Counted from the first letter of the stretch, positions 18,195-27,367 are shown. The stretch: 37,877 nucleotides of DNA from Gammaproteobacteria bacterium (GCA_028281365.1 JANQJZ010000003.1:1-37877), one strand, 5' to 3'. Notes: generated from the letters alone by a model not told the origin. A program made the numbers and translations.

Positions 18195-19982
18195 TTAAAT
18201 TTGTTGGTGGGGTAAGACGGAATAAACCTCTTCGAGCGTGGTTAGCCCGTCAGCAATTTTTTGAGCGCCGCTGATTTTTAATGGACGCATTCCACTATTA
18301 ATAGCAACTTCACGCAAACTGTTAAGGTTTGTGTTAATAGTTACATTATTTCGTATATCTGTGTTCATTTTCAAAATTTCATAGATACCGGTTCTACCCA
18401 TATATCCTGTATGTCGGCACTCGTCACAACCAACGGGGTTATAAATTTTTGCCGGCATCTTAAGCTTATTTGGTTTGGAAAATTCCTGCCATGCCTGCTT
18501 GTTTGTGGACTCAGCCTGTTTGCAATGAACACACAATGTTCTCAATAAACGTTGTGCAATGACGCCCTGCATTGTTGCATTAAGCAGAAATGGTTGAGTG
18601 CCTATATCGATTAACCGCGTTATTGCAGAAGGTGCATCATTGGTATGCAAACTGGATAGCACAAGATGACCGGTTAACGCTGCCTGTATTGCGATGTCGG
18701 CGGTTTCCGGATCACGAATCTCACCAACCATAATGATATCCGGATCTTGTCTGAGCAGGGTCCTGACCCCGCTTGCAAAATCAACACCGATAGATTGTTG
18801 TACCTGCATTTGATTAAATTGTGGTTCGACCATTTCTATAGGGTCTTCAATGGTACATATATTAATTTCCGGTTTGGCAATTTGATTAAGTGTTGAATAA
18901 AGAGTCGTTGTTTTCCCTGAGCCTGTTGGGCCAGTTATTAATATGATTCCATGAGGATTATCCAGCATTTCATCCAGTTGCTTCTGATCATGTCGGGTAA
19001 AACCAAGCTCTTTAAAAGTTTTGACCAACATTTCCGGATCAAAAATTCTTATCACCAGCTTCTCGCCGAATGTGGTAGGCATAGTGGAAAGCCGCATTTC
19101 AACTTCTTTACCAGCGGGGGTGATGGTTTTAACACGACCATCCTGAGGGCGACGTCTGTCAGTAACATCCATTCGACCGAGCGATTTTAGCCGACTGGTA
19201 ATTGCCCCCATAAGAACAACAGGAAGTTCGTGTACTGTATGTAAAACACTATCTATTCTAAAACGGATTCGTCCTTTTTCACGCCGTGGTTCCAGATGTA
19301 TATCACTTGCACGTTGTTCAAAGGCAAACTGTAATAACCAGTCTACAATACTGACAATATGTTGATCGTTTGCATCAGGTTCGCCAGTTTTACCAACCTT
19401 TACCAGTTGTTCGAAATTTTGTATTAGAGCAATTGGCTCGTCTTTCTTTGTTCCTACTGCACCTACAATGGATTTACTGACGCCATAAAATTCAATTAAA
19501 TAACGTTCCAAATCCCTTGGGTTAATAATAACGCGCTTAATTTTCAGTTTTGCAATTCGGGATAATTCATTTTCCCAGGCAGAGATAAATGGTTCGCAGG
19601 TTGCAATGGTTAATTCTGTTTCATTAACTTCGACAGGTAATATTTTTAATTTTGAGGCATAAGCCTGGGATACTACAGACGTAATTTTTTGTACATCAAT
19701 CTTTAATGGATCAATTCTTAGATAGGGGTGATTAACTTTTTCAGCCAACCATTTCGTGAGTGTTTCAAGTGTTAACGGATAGCCGGGTTTTGTAGTGGAT
19801 TGCCAGCCTTGTTCGGCGATTGTAATTAATGGGTGCACTTGAATTTTATTGTTATCAGCAGTTATGTTTGTTAATTGAACACGTTGTTGCTGTTTAATCA
19901 AACTGTCCTTTTCAAGCTGATCCAGGATATAATCAAGATCAAGTTTATTTTCAGATAATTGATTTTTTGCAGTGTTATTCAT
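18195..19982 (-). CDS. GspE/PilB-family secretion ATPase
   Basis: The 595-residue protein is a hexameric ATPase of the type II secretion/type IV pilus class. An N-terminal MshEN-like domain is followed by the ATPase core: Walker A GPTGSGKTTTLYS near 351, an Asp box (TIEDPIE), Walker B-type DPDIIMVGEIRDPETA and a His box (LSSLHTND). A zinc-binding module with CVHC near 482 and CDEC near 517 completes the GspE/PilB pattern. No secretin, pilin or inner-membrane partner gene lies nearby, so its machine cannot be assigned. It stands convergent to xerD and divergent from dsbC. Confidence 0.88.
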   Translation of the reverse strand: MNNTAKNQLSENKLDLDYILDQLEKDSLIKQQQRVQLTNITADNNKIQVHPLITIAEQGWQSTTKPGYPLTLETLTKWLAEKVNHPYLRIDPLKIDVQKITSVVSQAYASKLKILPVEVNETELTIATCEPFISAWENELSRIAKLKIKRVIINPRDLERYLIEFYGVSKSIVGAVGTKKDEPIALIQNFEQLVKVGKTGEPDANDQHIVSIVDWLLQFAFEQRASDIHLEPRREKGRIRFRIDSVLHTVHELPVVLMGAITSRLKSLGRMDVTDRRRPQDGRVKTITPAGKEVEMRLSTMPTTFGEKLVIRIFDPEMLVKTFKELGFTRHDQKQLDEMLDNPHGIILITGPTGSGKTTTLYSTLNQIAKPEINICTIEDPIEMVEPQFNQMQVQQSIGVDFASGVRTLLRQDPDIIMVGEIRDPETADIAIQAALTGHLVLSSLHTNDAPSAITRLIDIGTQPFLLNATMQGVIAQRLLRTLCVHCKQAESTNKQAWQEFSKPNKLKMPAKIYNPVGCDECRHTGYMGRTGIYEILKMNTDIRNNVTINTNLNSLREVAINSGMRPLKISGAQKIADGLTTLEEVYSVLPHQQI

Positions 19983-20083
19983 ACAAGCCCATTCTATTTA
20001 AAATCCGGTTTTGACTCTATCGTATACTAAAAATCTACCGTCAGGCATTTCTGTATTCAGAGTATGTATTTGGGAACGGATAG

Positions 20084-20095
20084 CCAGTATACTGG
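20084..20095. promoter_or_regulatory. Perfect 12-bp palindrome upstream of dsbC
   Basis: CCAGTATACTGG reads the same on both strands and lies in the divergent gap between the GspE-like gene and dsbC, 56 bases before the dsbC start. It has the form of a dimeric repressor/activator site. It does not have the CTG-N10-CAG form of a LexA box. The binding protein is unknown. Confidence 0.4.
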
Positions 20096-20150
20096 TCTGA
20101 TATTATTATAACCACGCCAATTTCAAGATTAATAAAATTTGGAGCCATTA

Positions 20151-20861
20151 ATGAAGTTTTTTAGTGCAGTATTCATATTAAGCCTTGTTTTTTCTACAGC
20201 TGTAATTGCTGATAAATCACTGGAAGAGGAAATGAATAATGCTTTATTAAAGATGTTACCGGATGTACAAATTAATGGTATCTCCGAAACGCCTATTGAC
20301 GGTTTATATCAGGTAATAATTGGTCCGGATGTAATCTATATGAGCCGGGATGGAAAGTATGTGATTAAGGGGGACCTGCTGGACATTGATGCTCGTCGAA
20401 ACATGACAGAAGACGTTCGTTCAAATGCCAGGGCAGAATTAATCAGTAAAATACCTGAAAAAGAATATATAGAATTTGCTCCAGACAAGGTTACTGATAC
20501 TATCTACGTTTTTACAGATGTTGATTGTGGTTACTGTCGAAAATTACATCAGGATGTTCCTGAATTAAATGCAAGAGGTATTGGTGTCCGGTATCTCGCT
20601 TATCCTCGTGCCGGCGTTGATTCAATGACGGGCCGCGAAATGAGCAGCGTTTGGTGTGCAGCAGATCGACAAGAGGCATTAACTGCATCCAAGAATCGCG
20701 AACCGATAGAACAAAAAACATGCAATGATCCAGTTGCAAAACAATACGAATTAGGTAAACAGTTAGGTGTACGTGGTACACCTGCTATTTTTCTGGGGAA
20801 TGGAAGAACATTACCAGGATATATGCCACCAAACGAAATTGTGCAACAACTCAGACGTTAA
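20151..20861 (+). CDS. dsbC: Thiol:disulfide interchange protein DsbC
   Basis: DsbC is a periplasmic disulfide isomerase that reshuffles wrong disulfides. I chose ATG 20151 because GGAG lies six bases before it; the open frame extends to a TTG at 20139. The 236-residue precursor has a signal peptide ending near VIA-D, an N-terminal dimerisation domain, and a thioredoxin-fold domain with CGYC at 126-129 and cis-Pro in GTPAIF. DsbC may matter for the unusually Cys-rich periplasmic XoxF encoded later in the window. Confidence 0.93.
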   Translation: MKFFSAVFILSLVFSTAVIADKSLEEEMNNALLKMLPDVQINGISETPIDGLYQVIIGPDVIYMSRDGKYVIKGDLLDIDARRNMTEDVRSNARAELISKIPEKEYIEFAPDKVTDTIYVFTDVDCGYCRKLHQDVPELNARGIGVRYLAYPRAGVDSMTGREMSSVWCAADRQEALTASKNREPIEQKTCNDPVAKQYELGKQLGVRGTPAIFLGNGRTLPGYMPPNEIVQQLRR

Positions 20862-20869
20862 TATTTTTA

Positions 20870-21604
20870 TCATTCTTCACTGTTAATACCAAAACCTTTC
20901 AAGGAGTGAATGATTGCTGTTGTTAATTTCTCGTCTTTTTCAATATTGGTAACTTTTACAGGTAGAAAATCCAGGTTATAGGCACACCATAAAAAAGTTT
21001 GTTGTTTACTATTGGGTTTATAGCGTGCGAGTTTCATTGTTTTAAATTCTCCAAGTGGAGTATTTAACAGTTCATCACTAAGATGTTCAAATTGGTATTG
21101 TTTTATTTTTCCACCGTCTGCAATAGTATAACTTTCTGGTACCTTGCCGGATTTTAAATCAGACATTATTGTTAACTGGTAAAGTAATTTATCCAGGATG
21201 CCGGGCTGAGTCTGCATATACCAGGTTGAATCATTGACGCGATTAATAATCTGTTTCTTTTCCCAGTTAAAACTGATCTCGACATCTCTATTCCTTTTGC
21301 CTTTTGTATGTTGATAGGTGTAGTACAATGGTTTGAAGGTCGAATCATCCAGATTCCAGGTGCTTGATTCAACAATGTGAATTTTTTTCAATAAAGCGAT
21401 TAATCCTGTCGTTTTACTCTCGGATCGAAAATTGTAGGTTCCATCGTCCTGTTTTAAAAAACGTCTTTCCATTAAGCCAACCTTGGCACCATCCCTATAT
21501 AAGGTGTAATCCACCTCAAAAAAGTCAGGTACGGTGTCCAGCGCCAGGCAAATATTCAGGTTTCCCAGCAGGTAAAGTAAAAATAGATACTTTTTAACCA
21601 ACAT
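20870..21604 (-). CDS. DUF3108 domain secreted protein
   Basis: The 244-residue product has an N-terminal signal peptide (ending near CLA-L). The body matches the DUF3108 pattern: FEVDYTLYRDGAKVGLMERRF opening, a LIALLKKIHIVESSTW segment, and LPVKVTNIEKD near the end. Members are periplasmic or outer-membrane-associated beta-rich proteins of unknown function. It converges on dsbC with eight bases between the ends and is divergent from hldE. Confidence 0.8.
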   Translation of the reverse strand: MLVKKYLFLLYLLGNLNICLALDTVPDFFEVDYTLYRDGAKVGLMERRFLKQDDGTYNFRSESKTTGLIALLKKIHIVESSTWNLDDSTFKPLYYTYQHTKGKRNRDVEISFNWEKKQIINRVNDSTWYMQTQPGILDKLLYQLTIMSDLKSGKVPESYTIADGGKIKQYQFEHLSDELLNTPLGEFKTMKLARYKPNSKQQTFLWCAYNLDFLPVKVTNIEKDEKLTTAIIHSLKGFGINSEE

Positions 21605-21675
21605 ATTGAATACTATGACAATTATCGTGTGTTAAAATTCGTTGAATTGACCCGGAAAATGAGCCAGATAACGTA

Positions 21676-23097
21676 ATGCAGGAAATTGTTTTTAAACCTC
21701 TTGAAAATGCCAGTATTTTGATAGTGGGCGATATTATACTTGATCAATATATCTATGGTGAAACCAATCGTATCTCCCCTGAGGCACCGGTACCGGTTGT
21801 ACGCGTCAAGGAAATGGAAGAAAGACCGGGTGGAGCTGCGAATGTTGCGGTTAATGTCTCATCTCTGGGTGTCAAGGTTAGACTTCTAGGGGTGACAGGA
21901 AATGATGACGCATCAGAACGATTGGAGAAAATACTTAAAGATAGAGATGTAGAGTGTCATTTTATTCGTCAGGATGGTTTTCCAACAATAACAAAAAGAC
22001 GTGTCCTGAGTCAGCACCAACAATTGATTCGTCTGGATTATGAAAACGAAATATTGGCTGCAAAAGTAGATAACTTAATCGAGTCATATTCTGGTTTAAT
22101 CGATTCAATTAGTATTATTATTTTGTCGGATTATGCAAAAGGGAGTCTTGTTCAGGTTCAGGAGCTCATTAAAATTGCCAGGGATAAATCTATACCGGTA
22201 CTGGTCGATCCCAAGTCAAAAGATTTTAGTTGTTATAAACATGCCACTATTCTTACCCCAAATCAAAAAGAACTGGAGATGGTTGTTGGTGATTGTAGTA
22301 CAACAGAATTATTAATAGAAAAAGGCATGTCGCTCTGTAGATCTTTACAATTTGAATCCTTGTTAGTAACACGTGGTGAAGATGGAATGATCTTATTGCG
22401 TCATGATCAAACTCCTTTACATTTACATGCTGAAACGCAGGAAGTTTATGATGTGACAGGTGCTGGTGATACGGTTATTGCTGTTTTAGCAACAGCAATC
22501 GCATGTGGTTATAAAATTGAACAAGCAACTGCATTGGCAAATACCGCAGCAGGTATTGTGGTCGGAAAATTAGGTGCCGCAAATGTTTCAGTGAATGAAC
22601 TTAATAACAAGGTCAATAATAAATCCGGGGTATCGGGAATTGTAGATGAAAGTTCAATCATGGAAGTAATAAATCAAGCAAGACAAAATAAAGGAAAAAT
22701 TATTATGACAAATGGCTGTTTTGATATTTTACATGCAGGACATATCAGTTATTTGTCAAAAGCCCGGGAATTAGGTGACGTATTAGTTGTAGCAGTAAAT
22801 GATGATGCATCGGTAAATCGATTAAAAGGCGGATCTCGACCAATAAATGAATTACAAAACAGGATGACTGTATTAAATGCACTTTCGTGTGTGGATTTAG
22901 TCATTCCGTTTAGTGAGGATACGCCGGAAAAACTGGTTTCACTTATACAACCTGACGTATTGGTAAAAGGAGGTGATTATGAGGAGAATCAGATTGCCGG
23001 TGCATCTCAAGTGAAAAATGCAGGTGGTAAAGTGGTTGTTTTACCGTATGAAGAAGGGCATTCAACGTCATCAATTCTGGAAAAAATTAAAGATTAG
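21676..23097 (+). CDS. hldE: Bifunctional heptose kinase/adenylyltransferase HldE
   Basis: HldE phosphorylates D-glycero-D-manno-heptose 7-phosphate at C1 and then adenylylates the product, making ADP-heptose for LPS. The 473 residues are close to the E. coli length. A ribokinase-type domain (about 1-318) has [10 protein letters not shown] and DVTGAGD at 259-265 with catalytic Asp265. The C-terminal cytidylyltransferase-like domain has [12 protein letters not shown] at 345-356. It is followed 17 bases later by hldD. Confidence 0.96.
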   Translation: MQEIVFKPLENASILIVGDIILDQYIYGETNRISPEAPVPVVRVKEMEERPGGAANVAVNVSSLGVKVRLLGVTGNDDASERLEKILKDRDVECHFIRQDGFPTITKRRVLSQHQQLIRLDYENEILAAKVDNLIESYSGLIDSISIIILSDYAKGSLVQVQELIKIARDKSIPVLVDPKSKDFSCYKHATILTPNQKELEMVVGDCSTTELLIEKGMSLCRSLQFESLLVTRGEDGMILLRHDQTPLHLHAETQEVYDVTGAGDTVIAVLATAIACGYKIEQATALANTAAGIVVGKLGAANVSVNELNNKVNNKSGVSGIVDESSIMEVINQARQNKGKIIMTNGCFDILHAGHISYLSKARELGDVLVVAVNDDASVNRLKGGSRPINELQNRMTVLNALSCVDLVIPFSEDTPEKLVSLIQPDVLVKGGDYEENQIAGASQVKNAGGKVVVLPYEEGHSTSSILEKIKD

Positions 23098-23114
23098 CAC
23101 AGGTATTTATACAT

Positions 23115-24062
23115 ATGATTGTCGTAACGGGTGGAGCAGGTTTTATAGGCAGCCATCTTGTGACCGGACTAAATAAGCTCGGTAAACAGGATATTTTAGT
23201 TGTTGATAATCTTGCTGATGGTAAAAAATTTTCGAACCTCTCTATTAACACTATTGCAGATTATATTGATAAGACTGATTTTAGGCAGCTAATACAAAAT
23301 CGAAATGAATTATGTGACAAGATTGAACTAATTTTCCATCAAGGAGCATGTACCACTACTACTGAGTGGGATGGAAAATATATGATGGATAATAACTATA
23401 CCTACTCAAAAGAGTTACTACATTTTTCAATAGAAAGATCAATACCATTTATTTATGCATCCAGCGCTGCTGTATATGGCACTAATTCAATATTTGTTGA
23501 GGGGCCTGAAAATGAGTCTCCAGTAAATGTTTACGGATACTCGAAATTATTGTTTGATAATTATTACAGATCAATAAAATCAAAAGTTAAATCACAAGTT
23601 GTAGGTTTACGTTATTTCAATGTTTATGGGCCCAGGGAAGTACATAAAAACAATATGGCAAGCGTTGCATTTCATTTTAATAACCAGGTTAAAGATACTG
23701 GCATACTAAAACTATTTGAAGGGAGTCATGGATATACCGATGGAGAACAAAAAAGAGATTTTATTTTTATTGACGATGTTATTAATGTGAATATGTGGAT
23801 GATGGATAATCCGGATGTTTCCGGAATTTATAACACAGGCACAGGCAAGGCGAATAGCTTTAATGATATCGCGAATGCTGTCATAGATTGGCATGGTAAA
23901 GGAGAAATAAAATACATTCCTTTTCCGGATAATTTAAAAGACAGTTACCAGAGTTTTACTGAGGCTGATATTACTAAATTACGTTCTGCTGGTTATGACA
24001 AAAAGTTCACTTCAATTAAAAAGGGTGTTCATGCTTATATGGAAGCGCTTAATTCTGAATAA
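23115..24062 (+). CDS. hldD: ADP-L-glycero-D-manno-heptose 6-epimerase HldD
   Basis: HldD inverts C6 of ADP-D-glycero-D-manno-heptose to give the LPS core precursor. The 315-residue short-chain dehydrogenase fold shows [10 protein letters not shown] at the N-terminus for NADP binding and GYSK with Tyr140. Lys178 (EVHKNN) corresponds to the second catalytic residue known in the E. coli enzyme. It directly follows hldE, giving the two consecutive heptose steps. Confidence 0.95.
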   Translation: MIVVTGGAGFIGSHLVTGLNKLGKQDILVVDNLADGKKFSNLSINTIADYIDKTDFRQLIQNRNELCDKIELIFHQGACTTTTEWDGKYMMDNNYTYSKELLHFSIERSIPFIYASSAAVYGTNSIFVEGPENESPVNVYGYSKLLFDNYYRSIKSKVKSQVVGLRYFNVYGPREVHKNNMASVAFHFNNQVKDTGILKLFEGSHGYTDGEQKRDFIFIDDVINVNMWMMDNPDVSGIYNTGTGKANSFNDIANAVIDWHGKGEIKYIPFPDNLKDSYQSFTEADITKLRSAGYDKKFTSIKKGVHAYMEALNSE

Positions 24063-24091
24063 ATACATATAAGAATAAAGTATCTAGACAA

Positions 24092-25360
24092 TTGCAATTT
24101 TTATACACCTTAGTTATTTATCTTTTATTGCCCTTTGTATTATTAAGGCTTCTTTATCTTGGTATCAATAATCCAGGTTATAGGTCCAGGTGGCAAGAAA
24201 GGTTTGGTTTTGTTGATTCAATAAAATTTAATAAACCGATTATTTGGATACATGCTGTTTCCGTTGGTGAAGTAAATGCTGCCAGGCCGATCATTGGTCA
24301 TCTTCTGGAGAGTTATCCGCAATATCAATTACTCGTTACAACGGTAACCCCAACAGGTGCAGCAACTGTAAAACAGCATTTTAATAATGACGTGATTCAT
24401 TATTATTTCCCTTATGACCTTCCAGTGTCTGTCAAACGTTTCATAAAAGCCATTAAACCTTCATTGTTTATAACGATGGAAACCGAGATTTGGCCTAATT
24501 TATTTTGCCAGCTCCATCGTTCAAATATACCTGTCCTGATTATCAATGCCAGGCTTAGCGAAAAATCTGTCAACGGTTATCGATTAATTTCAGGATTAAC
24601 AAAACGGACTCTGTCTTTTGTTAGTGATATTGCTGTTCAGACCAAACGGGATCAGGAACGATTCATTTTATTAGGTATGTCGAATGAAAAAGTTACAGTA
24701 ACCGGTAATCTAAAATTTGATATCACTGTGCCTGTTAGTATCAATGAGCAAGCGGAATCTCTAAAACGATATTTTTCAGTAAATCGACCAATTTGGATCG
24801 CTGCCAGTACTCATGAAGGTGAAGAAGAGATCGTTTTAAAAGCTCATAAGGCTATTGAACAGAAACACAACAGTGCGATACTGATTATTGCACCCAGACA
24901 TCCTGAGCGTACCCATCAAGTTGTTTCTCTCTGTAATAGTCATGGATTTAAAGTGGTTAAGCGTACTGATCAAATACCGTTCGCTGGAGATTGTCAGGTT
25001 TATATACTGGATACCTTGGGTGAACTTCAATTACACTATGCTGCCTCGCAGCTAGCTTTTGTCGGTGGAAGTCTGGTTAATACGGGTGGCCAGAATATGA
25101 TGGAACCGGCAAGTTTGGGTATACCGGTTATTTGTGGACCATCGACCTATAATTTCGTGGAAATTACTGATTTATTAAAAAAGCGGGATGCATTGATAAC
25201 TGTTTCGAATCACGATGATTTGGCCAGTCAAGTGTGTAAGCTGTTTGAAGATGCTAACGTTCGACACACATTGGGTGAAAAAGCGCGTGATGTCATTGAA
25301 TCGAATAGAGGAAACGTTGCGAGATTGTTGCAAATCGTCGAACCATATTTGTCTCAATGA
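24092..25360 (+). CDS. waaA: Kdo transferase WaaA (KdtA)
   Basis: WaaA transfers Kdo from CMP-Kdo to lipid A precursor at the inner membrane. The 422-residue GT-B enzyme has an N-terminal membrane anchor (FLYTLVIYLLLPFVLL), WIHAVSVGEVNAARP, METEIWPNL and the C-terminal FVGGSLVNTGGQNMMEPA block. The start is a TTG, supported because the anchor aligns with E. coli WaaA from its first residues and no ATG is available nearby. It completes a small LPS inner-core cluster with hldE and hldD. Confidence 0.93.
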   Translation: MQFLYTLVIYLLLPFVLLRLLYLGINNPGYRSRWQERFGFVDSIKFNKPIIWIHAVSVGEVNAARPIIGHLLESYPQYQLLVTTVTPTGAATVKQHFNNDVIHYYFPYDLPVSVKRFIKAIKPSLFITMETEIWPNLFCQLHRSNIPVLIINARLSEKSVNGYRLISGLTKRTLSFVSDIAVQTKRDQERFILLGMSNEKVTVTGNLKFDITVPVSINEQAESLKRYFSVNRPIWIAASTHEGEEEIVLKAHKAIEQKHNSAILIIAPRHPERTHQVVSLCNSHGFKVVKRTDQIPFAGDCQVYILDTLGELQLHYAASQLAFVGGSLVNTGGQNMMEPASLGIPVICGPSTYNFVEITDLLKKRDALITVSNHDDLASQVCKLFEDANVRHTLGEKARDVIESNRGNVARLLQIVEPYLSQ

Positions 25361-25468
25361 AAACTTAATTAGTCTAAGTGATGCAACTAATTAGCGGATT
25401 TTACTATCTAAGCAATAGAATTTAGGTTATATAGATTTTAATAATTTGAGGACTTTAGGAGATAAACA

Positions 25469-25843
25469 ATGAAAAATATTTTATTAGTATTTCTAGTATC
25501 TATTTTAGGTACTGTTACGGTTCAGGCCAATGAGTATCCGACTGAGACTACGGTTCGTTATATGCTGAACTGTATGGCTGATTTAGGTGGTCAAAATGAC
25601 CAAAATCTTTATACCTGTGCCTGCCGTTATGATGGAATTCGTGAAGCTATGACATACAGTGATTATGAAGAAGGAATTACCTACGAGAGAAATAAACCTA
25701 TGCCGGGCAAGAAGGGTGCCTTCTTCAGGGATAATCAGCGTGGTGAAGGATTTTACGAAGTACTTTTGAAAGTCAGGGAAGAAGCGAATAAAGGTTGTAT
25801 CGTTGTAAAACATGTACAACGGCCACCAATTAGCGAAGAATAA
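25469..25843 (+). CDS. Small secreted Cys-containing protein of unknown function
   Basis: The 124-residue precursor has a signal peptide (cleavage near VQA-N), giving a mature protein of about 104 residues with four Cys: one in MLNCMAD, a CAC pair and one in KGCIV. They could form two disulfides. A good AGGAGA site precedes the ATG. I do not recognise a named family. It sits at the edge of the XoxF module and converges on the SoxYZ-like gene, so a role in the same periplasmic system is plausible but unproven. Confidence 0.75.
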   Translation: MKNILLVFLVSILGTVTVQANEYPTETTVRYMLNCMADLGGQNDQNLYTCACRYDGIREAMTYSDYEEGITYERNKPMPGKKGAFFRDNQRGEGFYEVLLKVREEANKGCIVVKHVQRPPISEE

Positions 25844-25850
25844 TTACAAA

Positions 25851-25878
25851 AAACCCATGGTGGGGTATCTCTCCCCAC
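25851..25878. terminator. Bidirectional hairpin between convergent genes
   Basis: GTGGGG (25860-25865) pairs with CCCCAC (25873-25878) around seven bases. On the minus strand it is followed, after six bases, by a run of T residues (the A-run at 25848-25853 region), so it probably terminates the SoxYZ-like gene and perhaps also the small secreted protein gene. Confidence 0.6.
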
Positions 25879-25887
25879 TTCGGATTA

Positions 25888-26736
25888 TTAGCTTTTTAGA
25901 GTCACCTGATGCGTTGAACTAAACGCATTCTTCTTGGTGTCGGTGCCTTTGACGGTCATCACGCCTTCCTCCTCCGGTACAAAGAAAAACCGTAACGCCG
26001 GGTCCATACTGATGGAAAACGTCAACACCGCCTTCACAATCGGCTTGTCATTGTAGCTCACCTCAAACGTGTCCATGAAAAACGCCGGCGGGATCACATG
26101 CGAGCCAATCCGCAACGGGGCCATGCCGGTGATGTTCGGGTGGCGGACCATCACCTGCATCAGGTTCGGTTCTCCCAGTTTCAGGTCACCGACGACCTTC
26201 ATTTTCATCTTGCCCAACAGCCGTTTCGAGTCCTCCATACTGGCCGGCGGGGGGGCCGAACATGCGCCCTTGGCGCGCACGAAGCTCTTGGTCATGTACA
26301 ACTCCCCGGTGTTCAATTCGGCCACGGCCCGGACATAACTGAAGGTATCGACCCGGATACGCATGGCCAGGTCGGCCTTGCCACTGTGCGGGGTGAAGTC
26401 AAACTGGCCGACCAGCGGCAGCGGGTTTTTATCGACAAAGATGGTCATGCGCTTGATATAGCGGTCGGCGGTCTGTGGCATCTTGGTGTGGATGGAGATC
26501 GGCACGACGGTGGCATCTTCGGCGGTATAGGGAGCCTTGAGCTCGAACAGGTCCTGGGCGGCACCCTCAATAATCTCCCGGTCCTGGAAGTTCTGCGTGC
26601 GGAGGTTCTCTTCCCAGGCCTTATCCGAGAGTTTTTGCCGGTAGTCGGCCGGGGCGACACCGGCGTAGACAGTCAAAAATACGAATGATGTTGAAATTAC
26701 GAGACATGTTTTGAACAAATACATAAAAAATTTCAT
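25888..26736 (-). CDS. Quinoprotein dehydrogenase-associated SoxYZ-like carrier protein
   Basis: The 282-residue precursor has a signal peptide (cleavage near VYA-G), a SoxY-like domain (about 40-158) ending in KGACSAPP with a single Cys at 159, and a SoxZ-like immunoglobulin-type domain (about 175-282). This fused form is a known companion of PQQ methanol and alcohol dehydrogenases. In true SoxY the C-terminal Cys carries sulfur intermediates. The role beside XoxF is not established. The gene is divergent from xoxF across 708 bases. Its mature part is strongly GC-rich while the signal peptide is AT-rich, suggesting recombination with foreign DNA. Confidence 0.85.
   Translation of the reverse strand: MKFFMYLFKTCLVISTSFVFLTVYAGVAPADYRQKLSDKAWEENLRTQNFQDREIIEGAAQDLFELKAPYTAEDATVVPISIHTKMPQTADRYIKRMTIFVDKNPLPLVGQFDFTPHSGKADLAMRIRVDTFSYVRAVAELNTGELYMTKSFVRAKGACSAPPPASMEDSKRLLGKMKMKVVGDLKLGEPNLMQVMVRHPNITGMAPLRIGSHVIPPAFFMDTFEVSYNDKPIVKAVLTFSISMDPALRFFFVPEEEGVMTVKGTDTKKNAFSSTHQVTLKS
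25935..26668. other. GC-rich compositional island inside the SoxYZ-like gene
   Basis: By hand count, 26101-26160 is 65% G+C and 26221-26280 is 72%, against 25% for the nearby non-coding 25381-25440 and 38% for coding 25561-25620. The 5' boundary is sharp: 7 of the first 21 codons end in G or C, but 27 of the next 32 do from codon 23 onward. The last dozen or so codons return toward the local style. This supports replacement of the gene's interior by DNA from a GC-rich relative. Confidence 0.75.
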
Positions 26737-26978
26737 ATTCTATAACTCCGCTGACATCTTGTAGATATATTGAAGTACCATGATGACATTATATAAAATT
26801 ATTATAGCTCTTTAAAAATAAGACCATAAATGTATTCTTTAGTTTATTTTTTACGTTATTCACAGAATAAATGTGTGAATAAAAGGTGTTTGTTGCAACG
26901 CAATAATTAGGCGTTTAACAGACTGTATATTTGTTGTCTAGATATATGTTTTTTAATAGTAAAAATGTCTTGCGCACC

Positions 26979-26994
26979 TAGGGAAAATTTCCTA
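26979..26994. promoter_or_regulatory. Near-palindromic site upstream of xoxF
   Basis: TAGGGAAAATTTCCTA matches its reverse complement at six of eight positions per arm. The form resembles LuxR/NarL-type response-regulator sites, which control quinoprotein dehydrogenase genes in other bacteria. The assignment is speculative. Confidence 0.35.
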
Positions 26995-27008
26995 AACTCT
27001 GTTTCAGA

Positions 27009-27023
27009 TTAGAATTCTGATTA
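27009..27023. promoter_or_regulatory. Palindromic site copy 1 upstream of xoxF
   Basis: TTAGAATTCTGATTA contains the palindrome AGAATTCT with nearly symmetric flanks. It matches copy 2 at 13 of 15 positions, with a centre-to-centre distance of 105 bases. Confidence 0.45.
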
Positions 27024-27113
27024 AAAAGCGAGTGGTTTAAATCAATTTGTCAGTGAAGGTTCTTTAAAGTTTGATTTTAGCCATTCATTTTTAAACCATA
27101 CATTTCAAGCATA

Positions 27114-27128
27114 ATAGAATTCTAATTA
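27114..27128. promoter_or_regulatory. Palindromic site copy 2 upstream of xoxF
   Basis: ATAGAATTCTAATTA contains the perfect 10-bp palindrome TAGAATTCTA. The spacing to copy 1 is about ten helical turns, so both copies face the same side of the DNA. Confidence 0.45.
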
Positions 27129-27367
27129 CTATTTAAGAATAAAACACACTATACAGTGTAAAAAAGGGTTTTAACTGTATAACAATCGTAGGTATTGGTA
27201 ACAGGACTTAAAACAAAACATGCTTCCGTGTACATTGTTGCTCTTTAATCATATAAAAATGGTTATCAATAAACTAACCAATTCTTTTCTGTTTCAATAT
27301 CATTCTCTGCATGCAAAAAGTTATTACTTGTTTGCATATAACAATTTTAAAACTCTATAGCGCTTTA

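Noticed and set aside
25366-25393. Inverted repeat TAATTAGT/ACTAATTA downstream of waaA
   Set aside because: It is only 8 bp of pure AT-rich sequence with a 12-base spacer and no T-tract, so it could easily arise by chance.
26098-26688. A 196-residue open frame on the plus strand opposite the SoxYZ-like gene
   Set aside because: It is a by-product of the high GC content of the real minus-strand gene. Its sequence is His/Arg/Gly-rich without domain features, and the minus-strand protein has a signal peptide and recognisable domains.
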